Below are positions 26,892 through 41,021 of a stretch of 64,000 bases of DNA, in pieces. The stretch comes from Nocardioides flavus (ex Wang et al. 2016) (GTDB taxonomy: Bacteria > Actinomycetota > Actinomycetes > Propionibacteriales > Nocardioidaceae). Every line of letters begins with the position of its first letter. Position 1 is the first letter of the stretch. The stretch spans positions 558,001 to 622,000 of the forward strand of contig NZ_BNAD01000001.1 in the NCBI RefSeq assembly GCF_014653115.1. The letters run 5' to 3'. A program made the translations under genes and the position numbers. The notes beneath the pieces are model-generated. The model was not told the origin of the DNA, did no database searches, and worked only from the letters and a program-made list of their open reading frames with translations.

Positions 26892-27863
26892 TCAGCGCTT
26901 CTTCTTGTTGCGCTGCGCCTTGGTCTGGCGCTGGGGCTGCTGCCGCGTCTGGGACTTCTCCGCGCGACGTGCCTCGGCTTCGGCCGCGAGGCGCTCCTCC
27001 TCGATCTGCGCCGGGGTCTTGAGTCCCTTGCGCGCGGCCTTGGCCCGGTCACGCTCCTCCTTGGCCTCCGCTGCGGGAGTCCCGGGGGCTGGGTTGTTCC
27101 GGATCACGTAGAACTGCTGACCCATCGTCCAGAGGTTCGACGTCGTCCAGTAGAAGAGGACACCGACCGGGAACGCGATGCCACCCACGGCGAACACCAC
27201 CGGGAGGACGTACAGCAGCATCTTCTGCTGCTGGGCGTACGGACCGGAGAGCGCGTCGGCCGGCATGTTCTTGCTCATCAGCTGACGCTGGGTGAGGAAC
27301 GTGGTCGCCGTCATCGCCAGCACCAGGACCGCGGCCAGCACCCGCACCTCGACACCCTCCGCGTTGAGGAAGGTGTCGGAGATCTTGCCGCCGGCGAAGA
27401 CGGCCGCGCTGAGCTGCTCGTTGAGCTCCGGGGTCATCAGGCCGCGCTTGTCCTGGGGGTTGCGCGCAGCCTGGTCGAGGATGCGGAAGAGTGCCAGGAA
27501 GATCGGCATCTGCAAGAGGATCGGCAGGCACGAGGCGAACGGGTTCGTCCCGGAGTCCTTGTAGAGCTTCATCGTCTCCTGGGCGAGACGCTCACGGTCG
27601 TGGCCGTACTTCTTCTGCAGCTCGCGCACCTTGGGCTGGATGAGCTGCATGTTGCGGCTGGACTTGATCTGCTTGACGAACAGCGGGATCAGCGCGGCGC
27701 GGACCACGAGCGTGAGCCCGATGATCGACAGAACCCAGGCGAGGCCGGACGTGGGCCCGAACAGGTCGCCGAAGACGTTGTGGAAGCCCACCAGCACGAA
27801 CGAGATCGCGTAGTAGAGCGGCGTCATGATGGCGCTGCCGATGGACACGAAGAAGTCGATCAC
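26892..27863 (-). CDS. yidC: Membrane protein insertase YidC
   Basis: 323 residues with about five membrane helices. The family core includes WVLSIIGLTLVVRAALIPLFVKQ with the conserved hydrophilic-groove arginine, the cytoplasmic loop helices (QPKVRELQKKYGHDRERLAQETMKLYK), NPFASCLPILLQMPIFLALF and the last helices with PVGVLFYWTTSNLWTMGQQ. The tail is basic and ends in QRNKKKR, as in ribosome-contacting YidC homologues. The GTG start directly abuts the yidD stop. It inserts and folds membrane proteins with or without SecYEG. Confidence 0.95.
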   Translation of the reverse strand: MIDFFVSIGSAIMTPLYYAISFVLVGFHNVFGDLFGPTSGLAWVLSIIGLTLVVRAALIPLFVKQIKSSRNMQLIQPKVRELQKKYGHDRERLAQETMKLYKDSGTNPFASCLPILLQMPIFLALFRILDQAARNPQDKRGLMTPELNEQLSAAVFAGGKISDTFLNAEGVEVRVLAAVLVLAMTATTFLTQRQLMSKNMPADALSGPYAQQQKMLLYVLPVVFAVGGIAFPVGVLFYWTTSNLWTMGQQFYVIRNNPAPGTPAAEAKEERDRAKAARKGLKTPAQIEEERLAAEAEARRAEKSQTRQQPQRQTKAQRNKKKR

Positions 27864-28130
27864 TCAAGCTCCCTGACTCGGGGTGGTGGGCCCCACGCTC
27901 GTGGCGTGGGAAGGGACGCGGGGTGGAACCGGGTCGTAGCCGCCGTCGGACCACGGGTGGCAACGGACGAGACGACGGGAAGCGAGCCAGGTGCCGCGCA
28001 GCGCGCCGTGGACGGTGACCGCCTCCAGCGCATACGCCGAGCAGCTGGGGTGGTAGCGACACACCTGGCCGTAGAGCGGGCTGATGGCGAAGCGCCACGC
28101 GCGGATGAAGCCGATGAGGAGGTACTTCAT
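27864..28130 (-). CDS. yidD: Membrane protein insertion efficiency factor YidD
   Basis: 88 residues with the characteristic signature PLYGQVCRYHPSCSAYALEAV and the later RLVRCHPWSDGGYDPVP. An N-terminal amphipathic helix (KYLLIGFIRAWRFAIS) is expected to bind the membrane. The ATG overlaps the rnpA stop (ATGA). YidD assists insertion together with YidC. Confidence 0.95.
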   Translation of the reverse strand: MKYLLIGFIRAWRFAISPLYGQVCRYHPSCSAYALEAVTVHGALRGTWLASRRLVRCHPWSDGGYDPVPPRVPSHATSVGPTTPSQGA

Positions 28131-28480
28131 GACGCGCCCACGTGGCCGAGGATACGCGTCAGGTCGGCACCGAGCCCGGCGTACGACGCGTCCGCAGCGG
28201 CCGGCAGCGCCCGCACCACCAGTGCAGCACGACCCGGGAGCTCCTCCAGTGCAGGGAGGTGTTCCCGGGTCAGGTGCCGCAGTCGCCTCTTCACGCGGTT
28301 GCGCGTGACGGCGTCGCCCACGGACTTGCCGACCGTGAATCCCACCTGTGCCGGACCGGGCGCTGAGGCCTGGTCCACCCACAGGTGGACGACGAGCGTC
28401 GAGCACCCGGCACGTCGCCCCTTGCGGACGGTGCGACGGAAGCCGTCACTGTCGGTGAGGCGATGGACAGCGGAGAGCAC
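28127..28480 (-). CDS. rnpA: Ribonuclease P protein component
   Basis: 117-residue basic protein cofactor of RNase P (tRNA 5' processing). The family RNR motif appears in GDAVTRNRVKRRLRHLTRE, preceded by GFTVGKSVG. The GTG start of MLSAVHRLTDSDGFRRTVRKG was chosen. It lies 25 bases after rpmH in the conserved order. Confidence 0.95.
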   Translation of the reverse strand: MLSAVHRLTDSDGFRRTVRKGRRAGCSTLVVHLWVDQASAPGPAQVGFTVGKSVGDAVTRNRVKRRLRHLTREHLPALEELPGRAALVVRALPAAADASYAGLGADLTRILGHVGAS

Positions 28481-28505
28481 GGCGGGTGCCGTGAGCCCTG
28501 GGCCG

Positions 28506-28643
28506 TCAGACGGCCAGGCTCTTGCGGCCCTTGCGGCGTCGGCTCGACAGGATCGCGCGACCGGCACGGGTCCGCATGCGCAGGCGGAAGCCGTGCACCT
28601 TGTGACGGCGACGGTTGTTCGGCTGGTACGTACGCTTGCTCAC
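28506..28643 (-). CDS. rpmH: 50S ribosomal protein L34
   Basis: 45-residue, very basic ribosomal protein with the family sequence [17 protein letters not shown] and a C-terminal [16 protein letters not shown]. It starts with GTG and heads the minus-strand block running to parB; it is divergent from dnaA. Confidence 0.97.
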   Translation of the reverse strand: MSKRTYQPNNRRRHKVHGFRLRMRTRAGRAILSSRRRKGRKSLAV

Positions 28644-28950
28644 GGCTATTTCTCCGAAGGTTTCGAGGGATGTCCACTCCACACGGCGTCGGTGCTGGCC
28701 CAACATCAGGTACTTCGGCCGGCACCGCCCACCCACGCGGCCGCCGTGTGGCGGATCGTGGACATGCGGCACCCGTCGACAGGGAGCGACCGGCCAACGG
28801 TACGCGGAGGGGAAAGTGAGGGTCAAACCCTCGCGGGCGCACCGACCGCCGGCCTGTGGATGACGTCTTGCTCCGTACGCCGCGCCGTTGTTACGTTCCA
28901 CCCCTCCGCGGTCGCACCGGACCACGGTCGCTCCAGGGTCCACGGCATGC

Positions 28951-28966
28951 TGTGATCCGGGTCACA
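28951..28966. promoter_or_regulatory. Crp/FNR-type dyad upstream of dnaA
   Basis: TGTGA, six bases (TCCGGG), TCACA: an exact match to the TGTGA-N6-TCACA pattern bound by actinobacterial Crp proteins. It lies 243 bases upstream of the dnaA GTG and about 307 bases from the rpmH start. Confidence 0.5.
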
Positions 28967-29069
28967 AAGCCTGTGAATAGGGCTCTGACCTGCGGAAACG
29001 CTGGAAGGATCGCCGACCGGAGCAGCCCGGAGGTCCCGACCGCCCCGGTCGGGGAGATCAGTGCACAGC

Positions 29070-29078
29070 TTGTGGACA
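29070..29078 (+). promoter_or_regulatory. DnaA box upstream of dnaA
   Basis: TTGTGGACA, matching a DnaA box in this orientation, located 131 bases before the dnaA start. It may be part of the origin or of dnaA autoregulation. Confidence 0.55.
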
Positions 29079-29208
29079 ACTCTGTGGAAGCACAACCGGC
29101 CGACGTCGCGCACGACACACCTCGACGCCGCCTGGGAGGTCACGAGACCTCGTGCCCGCCGACGGGCACGGGACGGCACGACGACATGGTGGAAGCGAAG
29201 GCGGTCCG

Positions 29209-30645
29209 GTGGACGACCAGCAGGTAGATCTCGGGACGGCGTGGCAGCAGATCGTCGCCGACCTCCAGCCCAACCAGCGGGCCTGGTTGCGCCCGAGCGT
29301 GCCGATGACGCTCCACGAGAACACCGCGATCATCGCGGTGCCCAACGACTTCACCCGCAACCAGCTCGAGGGCCGGCTGCGCAACCACATCGAGGACGCG
29401 CTCAGCGAGGGCTTCGGGCGCGAGATCCGGATGCTCGTCACGGTCAACCCCGCGCTGGAGGACGCCGCGCCACCCCCTGTCGACGAGTCGACGGATCGAT
29501 CTGTCGCCATGTCGACAATTGAGCAGCCCTACGAGTCGGCGGCGCCCGAGCACACCCACTCCCTCGACCCGACGCCGACCACAGGCGAGCGGCGACCGTC
29601 CGCGCTGGAGACACGGCTCAACCCCAAGTACACCTTCGAGACCTTCGTCATCGGCTCGTCCAACCGCTTCCCCCATGCTGCGGCCGTGGCCGTGGCCGAG
29701 GCGCCCGGCAAGGCGTACAACCCGCTCCTCGTCTACGGCGAGTCCGGTCTCGGCAAGACCCACCTGCTCCACGCGATCGGCCACTACGTGCGCAGCCTCT
29801 ACAGCAACGCCAAGGTGCGCTACGTCTCCAGCGAGGAGTTCACCAACGAGTTCATCAATGCGATCCGCGACGACCGGCAGGACCGCTTCAAGCGGCGCTA
29901 CCGCGACGTCGACGTGCTCCTGATCGACGACATCCAGTTCCTCGAGGGCAAGACGCAGACGCAGGAGGAGTTCTTCCACACGTTCAACACCCTCCACAAC
30001 GCCAACAAGCAGATCGTGCTCACCTCCGACCGCGCACCCAAGCGCCTCGAGGCGCTCGAGGACCGCCTCCGCAACCGGTTCGAGTGGGGCCTGATCACCG
30101 ACGTCCAGCCCCCCGACCTCGAGACCCGCATCGCGATCCTGCGCAAGAAGGCCGCGATGGACCGCCTGACCGCGCCGCCGGACGTGCTGGAGTTCATCGC
30201 CTCCAAGATCCAGACCAACATCCGCGAGCTCGAGGGCGCCTTGATCCGCGTGACGGCCTTCGCGAACCTCAACCGCCAGGAGGTCGACATGACCCTGGCC
30301 GAGATCGTCCTCAAGGACCTGATCCCCGAGGGTGGCGAGCCCGAGATCACCCACGCGTTGATCATCGCCCAGACCGCGGCCTACTTCGGTGTCTCCCTCG
30401 AGGACCTCACCGGACCCTCCCGCGGACGGCACCTGGTGATGGCGCGCCAGATCGGCATGTACCTCTGCCGCGAGCTGACCTCGATGTCGCTGCCGCAGAT
30501 CGGACGCGAGTTCGGCGGTCGCGACCACACCACCGTGATGTACGCCGACCGCAAGATCCGCCAGCTCCTCGCCGAGCGACGCGCGGTCTTCAACCAGGTC
30601 AGCGAGCTCACCAACCGGGTCAAGATGCAGGCCCGTCAGGCCTGA
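29209..30645 (+). CDS. dnaA: Chromosomal replication initiator protein DnaA
   Basis: 478-residue initiator. Domain I (about 1-85, [20 protein letters not shown]), a variable linker (about 85-140), AAA+ domain III with Walker [10 protein letters not shown] and Walker [10 protein letters not shown], and the C-terminal DNA-binding domain IV with [16 protein letters not shown]. The GTG of [12 protein letters not shown] was chosen; the ATG-initiated frame upstream adds 19 residues without homology. A 24-base element also found at 23202-23225 is embedded in the linker. Confidence 0.97.
   Translation: MDDQQVDLGTAWQQIVADLQPNQRAWLRPSVPMTLHENTAIIAVPNDFTRNQLEGRLRNHIEDALSEGFGREIRMLVTVNPALEDAAPPPVDESTDRSVAMSTIEQPYESAAPEHTHSLDPTPTTGERRPSALETRLNPKYTFETFVIGSSNRFPHAAAVAVAEAPGKAYNPLLVYGESGLGKTHLLHAIGHYVRSLYSNAKVRYVSSEEFTNEFINAIRDDRQDRFKRRYRDVDVLLIDDIQFLEGKTQTQEEFFHTFNTLHNANKQIVLTSDRAPKRLEALEDRLRNRFEWGLITDVQPPDLETRIAILRKKAAMDRLTAPPDVLEFIASKIQTNIRELEGALIRVTAFANLNRQEVDMTLAEIVLKDLIPEGGEPEITHALIIAQTAAYFGVSLEDLTGPSRGRHLVMARQIGMYLCRELTSMSLPQIGREFGGRDHTTVMYADRKIRQLLAERRAVFNQVSELTNRVKMQARQA
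29495..29518 (+). repeat. 24-nt element shared with 23202-23225, copy inside dnaA
   Basis: Matches the intergenic copy except for two central bases. It lies within the domain II linker and encodes part of DRSVAMSTI, a region with little sequence constraint. Confidence 0.6.
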
Positions 30646-31046
30646 CGACGCCAGGACCCGTACGGCGCCGGTCGCGTGTGGAGAAGTTGTGATTCGGTCG
30701 CCCCGTCCGTCCCCAGCCCCTGTGGACACCTCGGGACGAACCACACGCCACCGCGTCGCGTCCACATCGGACACAGGCTCGTCGCGCTGTGTCCACACCC
30801 GTCGTCCACAGGGTTTCAGCGCCCTGACCTGCACAGACACTCGTCATCCACAGTTTCCACGGACCCTACGACGACTGTGAACCTCAAGATTGCCCCGATC
30901 TCCCACCAACACCTGACCGCGCCCCCTCTGGGGAGAACCCTGCCGGAGCGCCCGCCGCGCGTGGCAGGATGCACTTCCCACGCGCACGTGTGTGGTCCTC
31001 ATCTGCCTGCCCGTTGCTCGCCCCACCTCTCCTCGAGGAGACCCTT
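30646..31046. other. oriC: oriC: dnaA-dnaN intergenic region with DnaA-box cluster
   Basis: No gene in 401 bases. Box-like 9-mers are TGTGGAGAA (30678-30686), TGTGGACAC (30721-30729), GCGTCCACA (30758-30766), GTGTCCACA (30789-30797), TCGTCCACA (30802-30810) and TCATCCACA (30844-30852), in both orientations. A lower-GC stretch around 30870-30910 could be the unwinding element. The position between dnaA and dnaN is where actinobacterial origins are known to lie, and the gene directions flip nearby. Confidence 0.85.
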
Positions 31047-32186
31047 GTGAAGTTCCGCGTCGAACGCGACGTCTTCGCCGACGCCGTTGCCTGGGCTGCC
31101 CGCAGCCTTCCCGTCCGCCCCAGCTCCCCGGTCCTGGCCGGTCTGCTGATCGAGGCGAGCGACGCCGGCCTGGTGCTCTCCACCTTCGACTACGAGACCT
31201 CCGCGCGCGCCACGCTGTCGGCCGAGGTCAACGACGAGGGCAAGGCACTGGTCAGCGGCCGGCTGCTCGCCGACATCTGCCGCAGCCTGCCGGCCAAGCC
31301 CGTCGAGCTGACCCTCGAGGGACCGCGCGTCTCGCTCACGTGTGGCTCGGCCCGCTTCAGCCTGCAGACCATGCCGGTCTCGGACTACCCGACCCTGCCG
31401 GAGATGCCGTCGGCCACCGGCACCGTCTCCAGCGCCGACTTCGCCCACGCCGTCGCCCAGGCGGTCACCGCAGCCGGGCGCGACGACATGCTGCCGGTCC
31501 TCACCGGCGTACGGATCGAGATCGACGGTTCCACGATGGCGCTGCTCGCCACCGACCGGTTCCGCCTCTCGCACCGCGAGCTGACCTGGAACCCGCAGTC
31601 CCCCGACGTGTCGGTGGCCGCCCTGGTCCCGGCCAAGGTGCTGGGCGACACCGCCAAGTCGCTCACCTCCGCGGCCGAGATCACGATCGCGCTGAGCACC
31701 AGCGGCACCGGCGAGGGTCTCATCGGCTTCGAGGGCACCGGCCTGGGGGGCGTACGACGCACCACCACCCGCCTCCTCGACGGCGAGTTCCCCAAGGTCC
31801 GCTCGCTCTTCCCCGCCGAGCACCTCACGGTCGCCAAGGTCAACAAGGCCGAGCTCATCGAGACCGTCAAGCGCGTCGCGCTCGTGGCCGAGCGCAACAC
31901 CGCGGTCCAGATGAAGTTCGGCGACAACCAGATCGTCCTGGACGCCGGGTCAGGCGACGAGGCGATGGCGACCGAGGCCGTCGACGCCGAGATCAGCGGC
32001 GACGAGCTCACGACCGGCTTCAACCCGCAGTTCCTCCTCGACGGCCTCACCGCCATCGACGGGGAGTTCGTCGACCTCGCCTTCACCCAGGCGACCAAGC
32101 CGGTCGTCATCTCCGGGACCGACGCCGCGGACGACGACAGCAGCTCCTTCCGCTACCTGCTGATGCCGCGGCGCCTGTTGAGCTGA
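31047..32186 (+). CDS. dnaN: DNA polymerase III sliding clamp, beta subunit
   Basis: 379-residue clamp with the three-domain fold. The start VKFRVERDVFADAVAWAARSLP is typical, with GVRIEIDGSTMALLATDRFRLS in domain 2 and an end in FRYLLMPRRL. The GTG is preceded by GAGGAGA. It follows the origin directly in the standard dnaA-dnaN-recF-gyrB order, here with gnd inserted before recF as in related genera. Confidence 0.97.
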   Translation: MKFRVERDVFADAVAWAARSLPVRPSSPVLAGLLIEASDAGLVLSTFDYETSARATLSAEVNDEGKALVSGRLLADICRSLPAKPVELTLEGPRVSLTCGSARFSLQTMPVSDYPTLPEMPSATGTVSSADFAHAVAQAVTAAGRDDMLPVLTGVRIEIDGSTMALLATDRFRLSHRELTWNPQSPDVSVAALVPAKVLGDTAKSLTSAAEITIALSTSGTGEGLIGFEGTGLGGVRRTTTRLLDGEFPKVRSLFPAEHLTVAKVNKAELIETVKRVALVAERNTAVQMKFGDNQIVLDAGSGDEAMATEAVDAEISGDELTTGFNPQFLLDGLTAIDGEFVDLAFTQATKPVVISGTDAADDDSSSFRYLLMPRRLLS

Positions 32187-32206
32187 CCGTGCGATCGCAC
32201 GTCGAT

Positions 32207-32259
32207 GGGTTTCGACGCGCGGTTCCGACCTCGTGCCTCGGTCGGACGCTTGCTCAACC
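32207..32259 (-). repeat. Hairpin repeat with conserved ends, copy 2
   Basis: Read on the minus strand, it starts GGTTGAGCAAGC and ends TCGAAACCC like the copy at 20374-20428, but the inner hairpin is CCGACC/GGTCGG instead of GCGGCT/AGCCGC. It lies in the dnaN-gnd spacer. Confidence 0.6.
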
Positions 32260-32309
32260 TCCCGAGCCACGCCGCGTGCTCCTCCGTCGCACCCGGCTAG
32301 GCTCGTGAC

Positions 32310-33284
32310 ATGGACATCGGACTCATCGGGCTCGGCAAGATGGGCGGCAACATGCGCGAGCGCATGCGCCGCGCGGGACTCACGGTCGTGGGCTACGACC
32401 GCAACCCCGACGTGAGCGACGTCGACTCGCTCGAGGCGCTGGTCGAGGCGCTGCCCAGCCCCAAGGTCGTGTGGGTGATGGTCCCGGCCGGCGAGCCGAC
32501 GCGGGCCACCGTCCAGGAGCTCGCCGGGCTGCTCGGCGAGGGTGACGTGGTCGTCGACGGCGGCAACTCCCGCTGGACCGACGACCTCGCCAACGCCGAG
32601 CTCCTCGCACCGAAGGGCATCGGCTACGTCGACTGCGGCGTGTCCGGGGGCGTGTGGGGCCTCGAGAACGGCTACGCCCTGATGTACGGCGGCGACGCCG
32701 ACGACATCGCCAAGGTGCAGCCGGCCTTCGACGCCCTCAAGCCCGAGGGCGAGTTCGGCTCGGTGCACGCCGGCAAGGTCGGCGCCGGGCACTTCTCCAA
32801 GATGGTCCACAACGGCATCGAGTACGCGATCATGCAGGCGTACGCCGAGGGCTGGGAGCTGCTGGAGAAGGCCGAGCTCACCGAGAACGTCACCGAGGTC
32901 TTCCGCTCGTGGCGCGAGGGCACGGTGATCCGCTCGTGGCTGCTGGACCTGATGGTCAACGCCCTCGACGCGGACCCGGGCCTGAGCCAGGTCGCCGGCT
33001 ATGCCGAGGACTCCGGCGAGGGACGCTGGACCGTCGAGGCCGGCATCGAGAACGCCGTCGCGACGCCCGCCATCACCGCCGCCCTCTATGCACGCTTCGT
33101 GTCCCGCCAGGACGACGCGCCGACGATGAAGGCGATCGCCGCGATGCGCAACCAGTTCGGCGGCCACGCGGTCCGCTCGTCCGCACCCAAGGGCGGCGAC
33201 GCCGAGGGCACCAGCGGCGCCGAGCAGTCCGAGACGGCGAAGAAGGCCGGCGCCGGCAGCGCCGAGGAGCCGGCCGAGAGCTGA
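32310..33284 (+). CDS. gnd: 6-Phosphogluconate dehydrogenase, decarboxylating (short, GndA type)
   Basis: 324-residue oxidoreductase of the pentose phosphate pathway. NAD(P) motif [12 protein letters not shown] at the start, substrate motif [11 protein letters not shown], catalytic segment GCVSGG-like [11 protein letters not shown] and [14 protein letters not shown] with the catalytic lysine. At this length it belongs to the short tetrameric subfamily, often NAD-preferring. The last 30 residues are Ala/Glu/Gly-rich and probably disordered. The ATG follows TAGGCT by six bases (leaderless). Confidence 0.93.
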   Translation: MDIGLIGLGKMGGNMRERMRRAGLTVVGYDRNPDVSDVDSLEALVEALPSPKVVWVMVPAGEPTRATVQELAGLLGEGDVVVDGGNSRWTDDLANAELLAPKGIGYVDCGVSGGVWGLENGYALMYGGDADDIAKVQPAFDALKPEGEFGSVHAGKVGAGHFSKMVHNGIEYAIMQAYAEGWELLEKAELTENVTEVFRSWREGTVIRSWLLDLMVNALDADPGLSQVAGYAEDSGEGRWTVEAGIENAVATPAITAALYARFVSRQDDAPTMKAIAAMRNQFGGHAVRSSAPKGGDAEGTSGAEQSETAKKAGAGSAEEPAES

Positions 33285-33291
33285 TGCAGCA

Positions 33292-34473
33292 GTGCACGTC
33301 GCCCACCTGACCCTCCACGACTTCCGCTCCTACGGCGACATCGACGTCGCCCTCGAGCCGGGTGCGACGGCGTTCATCGGCCGCAACGGGCAGGGCAAGA
33401 CGAACCTCGTCGAGGCCATCGACTACCTCTCGCGGCTGTCCTCGCACCGCGTCGCCACCGACGCGCCACTGGTGCGCGCCGGTGCCGACCAGGCGATCGT
33501 GCGCGCCTCGGTGGTCAAGGAGGGGCGTACGGCGCTGCTCGAGGTCGAGCTGAACCCCGGCCGGGCCAACCGGGCGCGGATCAACCGCTCCCCCCTCCCC
33601 CGACCCCGGGAGATCATCGGCCTGGTGCGCACGGTGGTCTTCGCCCCCGACGACCTGACGCTGGTCAAGGGCGACCCGTCGGACCGGAGGAAGTTCCTCG
33701 ACGACCTGCTGGTCCTGCGCACCCCGCGCCTGGCGGGCGTGCGCTCCGACTACGACCGGATCCTCCGCCAGCGCAACAGCCTGCTCAAGACCGCCGGCCT
33801 GGCGCGCGGCTCCTCGCGTGACGCGGCCATGTCGACGCTGGAGATCTGGGACGACAACCTCGCCCGGGTCGGCGCGGAGATCCTGGGCGCGCGCCTGCAG
33901 CTCGTGGCGGACCTGCGGCCGTACGTCGGCAAGGCCTACGAGGCGGTGGCCCGCGGGGCGAGCCGTGACGACGCCGACCTGGACTACAGGGCCAGCATCG
34001 ACCAGGGTCTCGTGACAGGACTCCGTCCGTCCTCCACCAGCGAGTCCTCGCTCGAGCCGGGCGCCGACCTGCAGCAGGCGCTGCTCGACGCGATCGTGGC
34101 CCGCCGCAAGGAGGAGCTCGACCGCGGTGTGTCCCTCGTCGGCCCGCACCGCGACGAGCTGGTGCTGACCCTCGGCGACCCCGAGCTCCGCCTGCCTGTC
34201 AAGGGCTACGCCTCCCACGGGGAGTCCTGGTCCTACGCGCTGGCACTGCGCCTGGCGTCGTACGACCTGCTGCGCGCCGACGGCGACGACCCGATCCTCG
34301 TGCTCGACGACGTGTTCGCCGAGCTCGACGCCGAGCGTCGCAGCCAGCTCGCCGAGCTCGTCGCGGGAGCCGAGCAGGTGCTCGTCACCGCCGCCGTCGC
34401 TGCGGACGTGCCGGCCTCGTTGCAGGGCGTGCGGTTCCTCGTCGCCGACGGGACGGTGACCCGTGACGGATGA
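33292..34473 (+). CDS. recF: DNA replication and repair protein RecF
   Basis: 393-residue SMC-like ATPase that helps load RecA at gaps. The start [13 protein letters not shown] is typical, Walker A is GRNGQGKTN, the signature region contains [19 protein letters not shown] and Walker B is [13 protein letters not shown]. The GTG start lies eight bases after the gnd stop; the last 11 bases overlap the next gene. Confidence 0.95.
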   Translation: MHVAHLTLHDFRSYGDIDVALEPGATAFIGRNGQGKTNLVEAIDYLSRLSSHRVATDAPLVRAGADQAIVRASVVKEGRTALLEVELNPGRANRARINRSPLPRPREIIGLVRTVVFAPDDLTLVKGDPSDRRKFLDDLLVLRTPRLAGVRSDYDRILRQRNSLLKTAGLARGSSRDAAMSTLEIWDDNLARVGAEILGARLQLVADLRPYVGKAYEAVARGASRDDADLDYRASIDQGLVTGLRPSSTSESSLEPGADLQQALLDAIVARRKEELDRGVSLVGPHRDELVLTLGDPELRLPVKGYASHGESWSYALALRLASYDLLRADGDDPILVLDDVFAELDAERRSQLAELVAGAEQVLVTAAVAADVPASLQGVRFLVADGTVTRDG

Positions 34474-35032
34474 GCAGCAGCCGGCCGGGGGCACGGCCGA
34501 CGAGGACGGCGCGCCCGAGGGGGCTCCCCTGCCGGAGCACCGCGCCGACGGCCTCGACCTGGCCCGCGCGGCCGCCCGTGCCGCGGCCGCCAGCCCCGGC
34601 GCCGCACCCGCCAAGCGACGTACGACCCCCCGGCGCCGCACGGTGCCGCGCTCCTCCGGCTCGCGGCCCGACGACCGCGACCCCCAGCTGCTCGAGCAGG
34701 CGATGGGCCGGCTCATCGCCAACCACGGGTGGGAGGTCGACCTCCGCGTGCAGGGCGTCTTCGGCCGGTGGGCCGAGCTCGTCGGGTCCGAGGTCGCCGA
34801 CCACTGCACGCCCGAGTCCTTCGACGACGGCCGGCTCGTCGTGCGCACCGACTCGACCGCCTGGGCCACGCAGCTCAAGCTGCTGGCGCCGAGCATCGTG
34901 AGACGGCTCAACGAGGACCTCGGCCATGGGACCGTCACCGTCATCGAGGTGCTCGGCCCGCACCTGCCGACCTGGACCAAGGGCCGGCTCGCCAGCCGCG
35001 ACGGCCGCGGTCCGCGCGACACCTACGGGTGA
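34463..35032 (+). CDS. DUF721 domain protein (DciA-like)
   Basis: 189 residues. A disordered Ala/Pro/Arg-rich N-terminus (about 1-70) precedes the DUF721 domain ([37 protein letters not shown], then [16 protein letters not shown]). The family includes DciA, a helicase loader or operator in bacteria without DnaC; its place beside recF and gyrB is conserved. The GTG start overlaps recF by 11 bases. Confidence 0.88.
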   Translation: MTDEQQPAGGTADEDGAPEGAPLPEHRADGLDLARAAARAAAASPGAAPAKRRTTPRRRTVPRSSGSRPDDRDPQLLEQAMGRLIANHGWEVDLRVQGVFGRWAELVGSEVADHCTPESFDDGRLVVRTDSTAWATQLKLLAPSIVRRLNEDLGHGTVTVIEVLGPHLPTWTKGRLASRDGRGPRDTYG

Positions 35033-35079
35033 GTGCGCGAGAGCCCCGTTCTGCCGATCTGGGAGGCGTACGACCACAT

Positions 35080-35131
35080 GGGGGCCCACCGGCCCCCCTG
35101 TTCGAGCGGCTGAACGGCCCGCACAGGGCCG
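35080..35131 (+). terminator. Tandem hairpins after the DUF721 gene
   Basis: GGGGGCC/GGCCCCC (35080-35097, 4-base loop) is followed by CGGCCC/GGGCCG (35115-35131). They probably end the dnaN-side transcript before the gyrB promoter. Confidence 0.6.
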
Positions 35132-35202
35132 CTGCGGGCATCTTTTCGCACGGATCCATCCCCAACCCGGGCTGGTCGCTTCGTTTCAGGCCTGCTGACA
35201 GG

Positions 35203-35208
35203 TAATAT
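35203..35208 (+). promoter_or_regulatory. Probable gyrB -10 element
   Basis: TAATAT stands out in otherwise GC-rich sequence about 105 bases before the gyrB TTG. No convincing -35 was found. Confidence 0.45.
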
Positions 35209-35210
35209 GA

Positions 35211-37535
<2,325 letters not shown>

Positions 37536-37596
37536 GTCGCTAGCCCCATCTACGAGCAGCCCTAGACATCGATAGAACGCAGGAGAGAAGACAGAC

Positions 37597-40269
<2,673 letters not shown>

Positions 40270-40276
40270 GTGATCC

Positions 40277-40822
40277 ATGTCGGAACGCACCGCGACTCCC
40301 CGCCGTACGTCCGGGGACGCGCCCGCCAAGCGGTCCCTGACCGACCGGCTCCAGGACACCTTCTCCAGCGCCGCCGAGGAGCACCGGGCCAACGCCGGGC
40401 TCCGTGAGGCCAGGGGCAGCCGCGCCCGCCGTACGCCCGGGCGCCAGCCGCGCCGGGCCAGGCTGCGGTTGACCCGGATCGACCCGTGGTCGGTGATGAA
40501 GACGTCGTTCCTGCTCTCCGTGGCCTTCGGCGTCGTCACGTTCGTCGCGATCTTCATGGTCTGGTCGGTGCTCGGCGCGGCCGGCGTGTGGGACTCCATC
40601 AACTCAGCCGTGGCCAGCATCGTCGAGGGCGACAGCGGCAACTCCACCTTCGACGTCACCGACTACGTCGGGATGTCGCGGGTCCTGGGCTTCACGCTCC
40701 TGGTCTCGGTCCTCGACGTCGTCCTGATCACCGCGATCGCCACGCTGACGGCCTTCCTCTACAACCTCGCCGCCGCCCTGCTCGGTGGCATCGAGGTCAC
40801 CCTGGCCGAGGACGAGAAGTGA
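40277..40822 (+). CDS. DUF3566 membrane protein downstream of gyrA
   Basis: 181 residues: a long basic, probably cytoplasmic N-terminus, then two hydrophobic segments (SFLLSVAFGVVTFVAIFMVWSVL and LGFTLLVSVLDVVLITAIATLTAFLYNLAA). The DUF3566 family occupies this place in many actinobacteria (Rv0007-like). The function is unproven; a cell-envelope or division role has been suggested for relatives. The start is seven bases after the gyrA stop. Confidence 0.88.
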   Translation: MSERTATPRRTSGDAPAKRSLTDRLQDTFSSAAEEHRANAGLREARGSRARRTPGRQPRRARLRLTRIDPWSVMKTSFLLSVAFGVVTFVAIFMVWSVLGAAGVWDSINSAVASIVEGDSGNSTFDVTDYVGMSRVLGFTLLVSVLDVVLITAIATLTAFLYNLAAALLGGIEVTLAEDEK

Positions 40823-40845
40823 GCCCGGCCTGAACGACGCCGGGC
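40823..40845 (+). terminator. Hairpin terminator after the DUF3566 gene
   Basis: GCCCGGC/GCCGGGC with a 9-base loop begins immediately after the stop codon. A separate perfect palindrome TGACCGCGGTCA (40860-40871) follows, before the tRNA-Ile. Confidence 0.6.
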
Positions 40846-40905
40846 CGATTGGCATGGCCTGACCGCGGTCAGGTAACCTTCGGCGTCGCCGCTTGCGGCG
40901 CGAGC

Positions 40906-40979
40906 GGGCCTATAGCTCAGACGGTTAGAGCGCTTCCCTGATAAGGAAGAGGTCACAGGTTCAAGTCCTGTTAGGCCCA
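40906..40979 (+). tRNA. tRNA-Ile (GAT anticodon)
   Basis: 74-base cloverleaf: acceptor GGGCCTA/TAGGCCC, D arm GCTC/GAGC, anticodon arm CTTCC/GGAAG with loop CTGATAA (GAT), T arm ACAGG/CCTGT with TTCAAGT. All stems pair. No encoded CCA at the 3' end. Confidence 0.97.
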
Positions 40980-41021
40980 CTCCAGTTCCTCCGACTTCGT
41001 GCCAGCCACCGAGGAGAGTCC

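Larger units (their letters stand above)
28644..29208. other. rpmH-dnaA intergenic region (565 bases)
   Basis: No gene is supported here. It holds the divergent promoters for rpmH and dnaA, a Crp-like dyad (28951-28966) and at least two DnaA-like boxes: TGTGGATGA (28855-28863) and TTGTGGACA (29070-29078). DnaA autoregulation is plausible. No clear -35/-10 pair was chosen. Confidence 0.6.

Noticed and set aside
29152..29208. Earlier ATG start for dnaA adding 19 residues
   Set aside because: The added residues do not resemble DnaA domain I; the GTG at 29209 gives the expected N-terminus.
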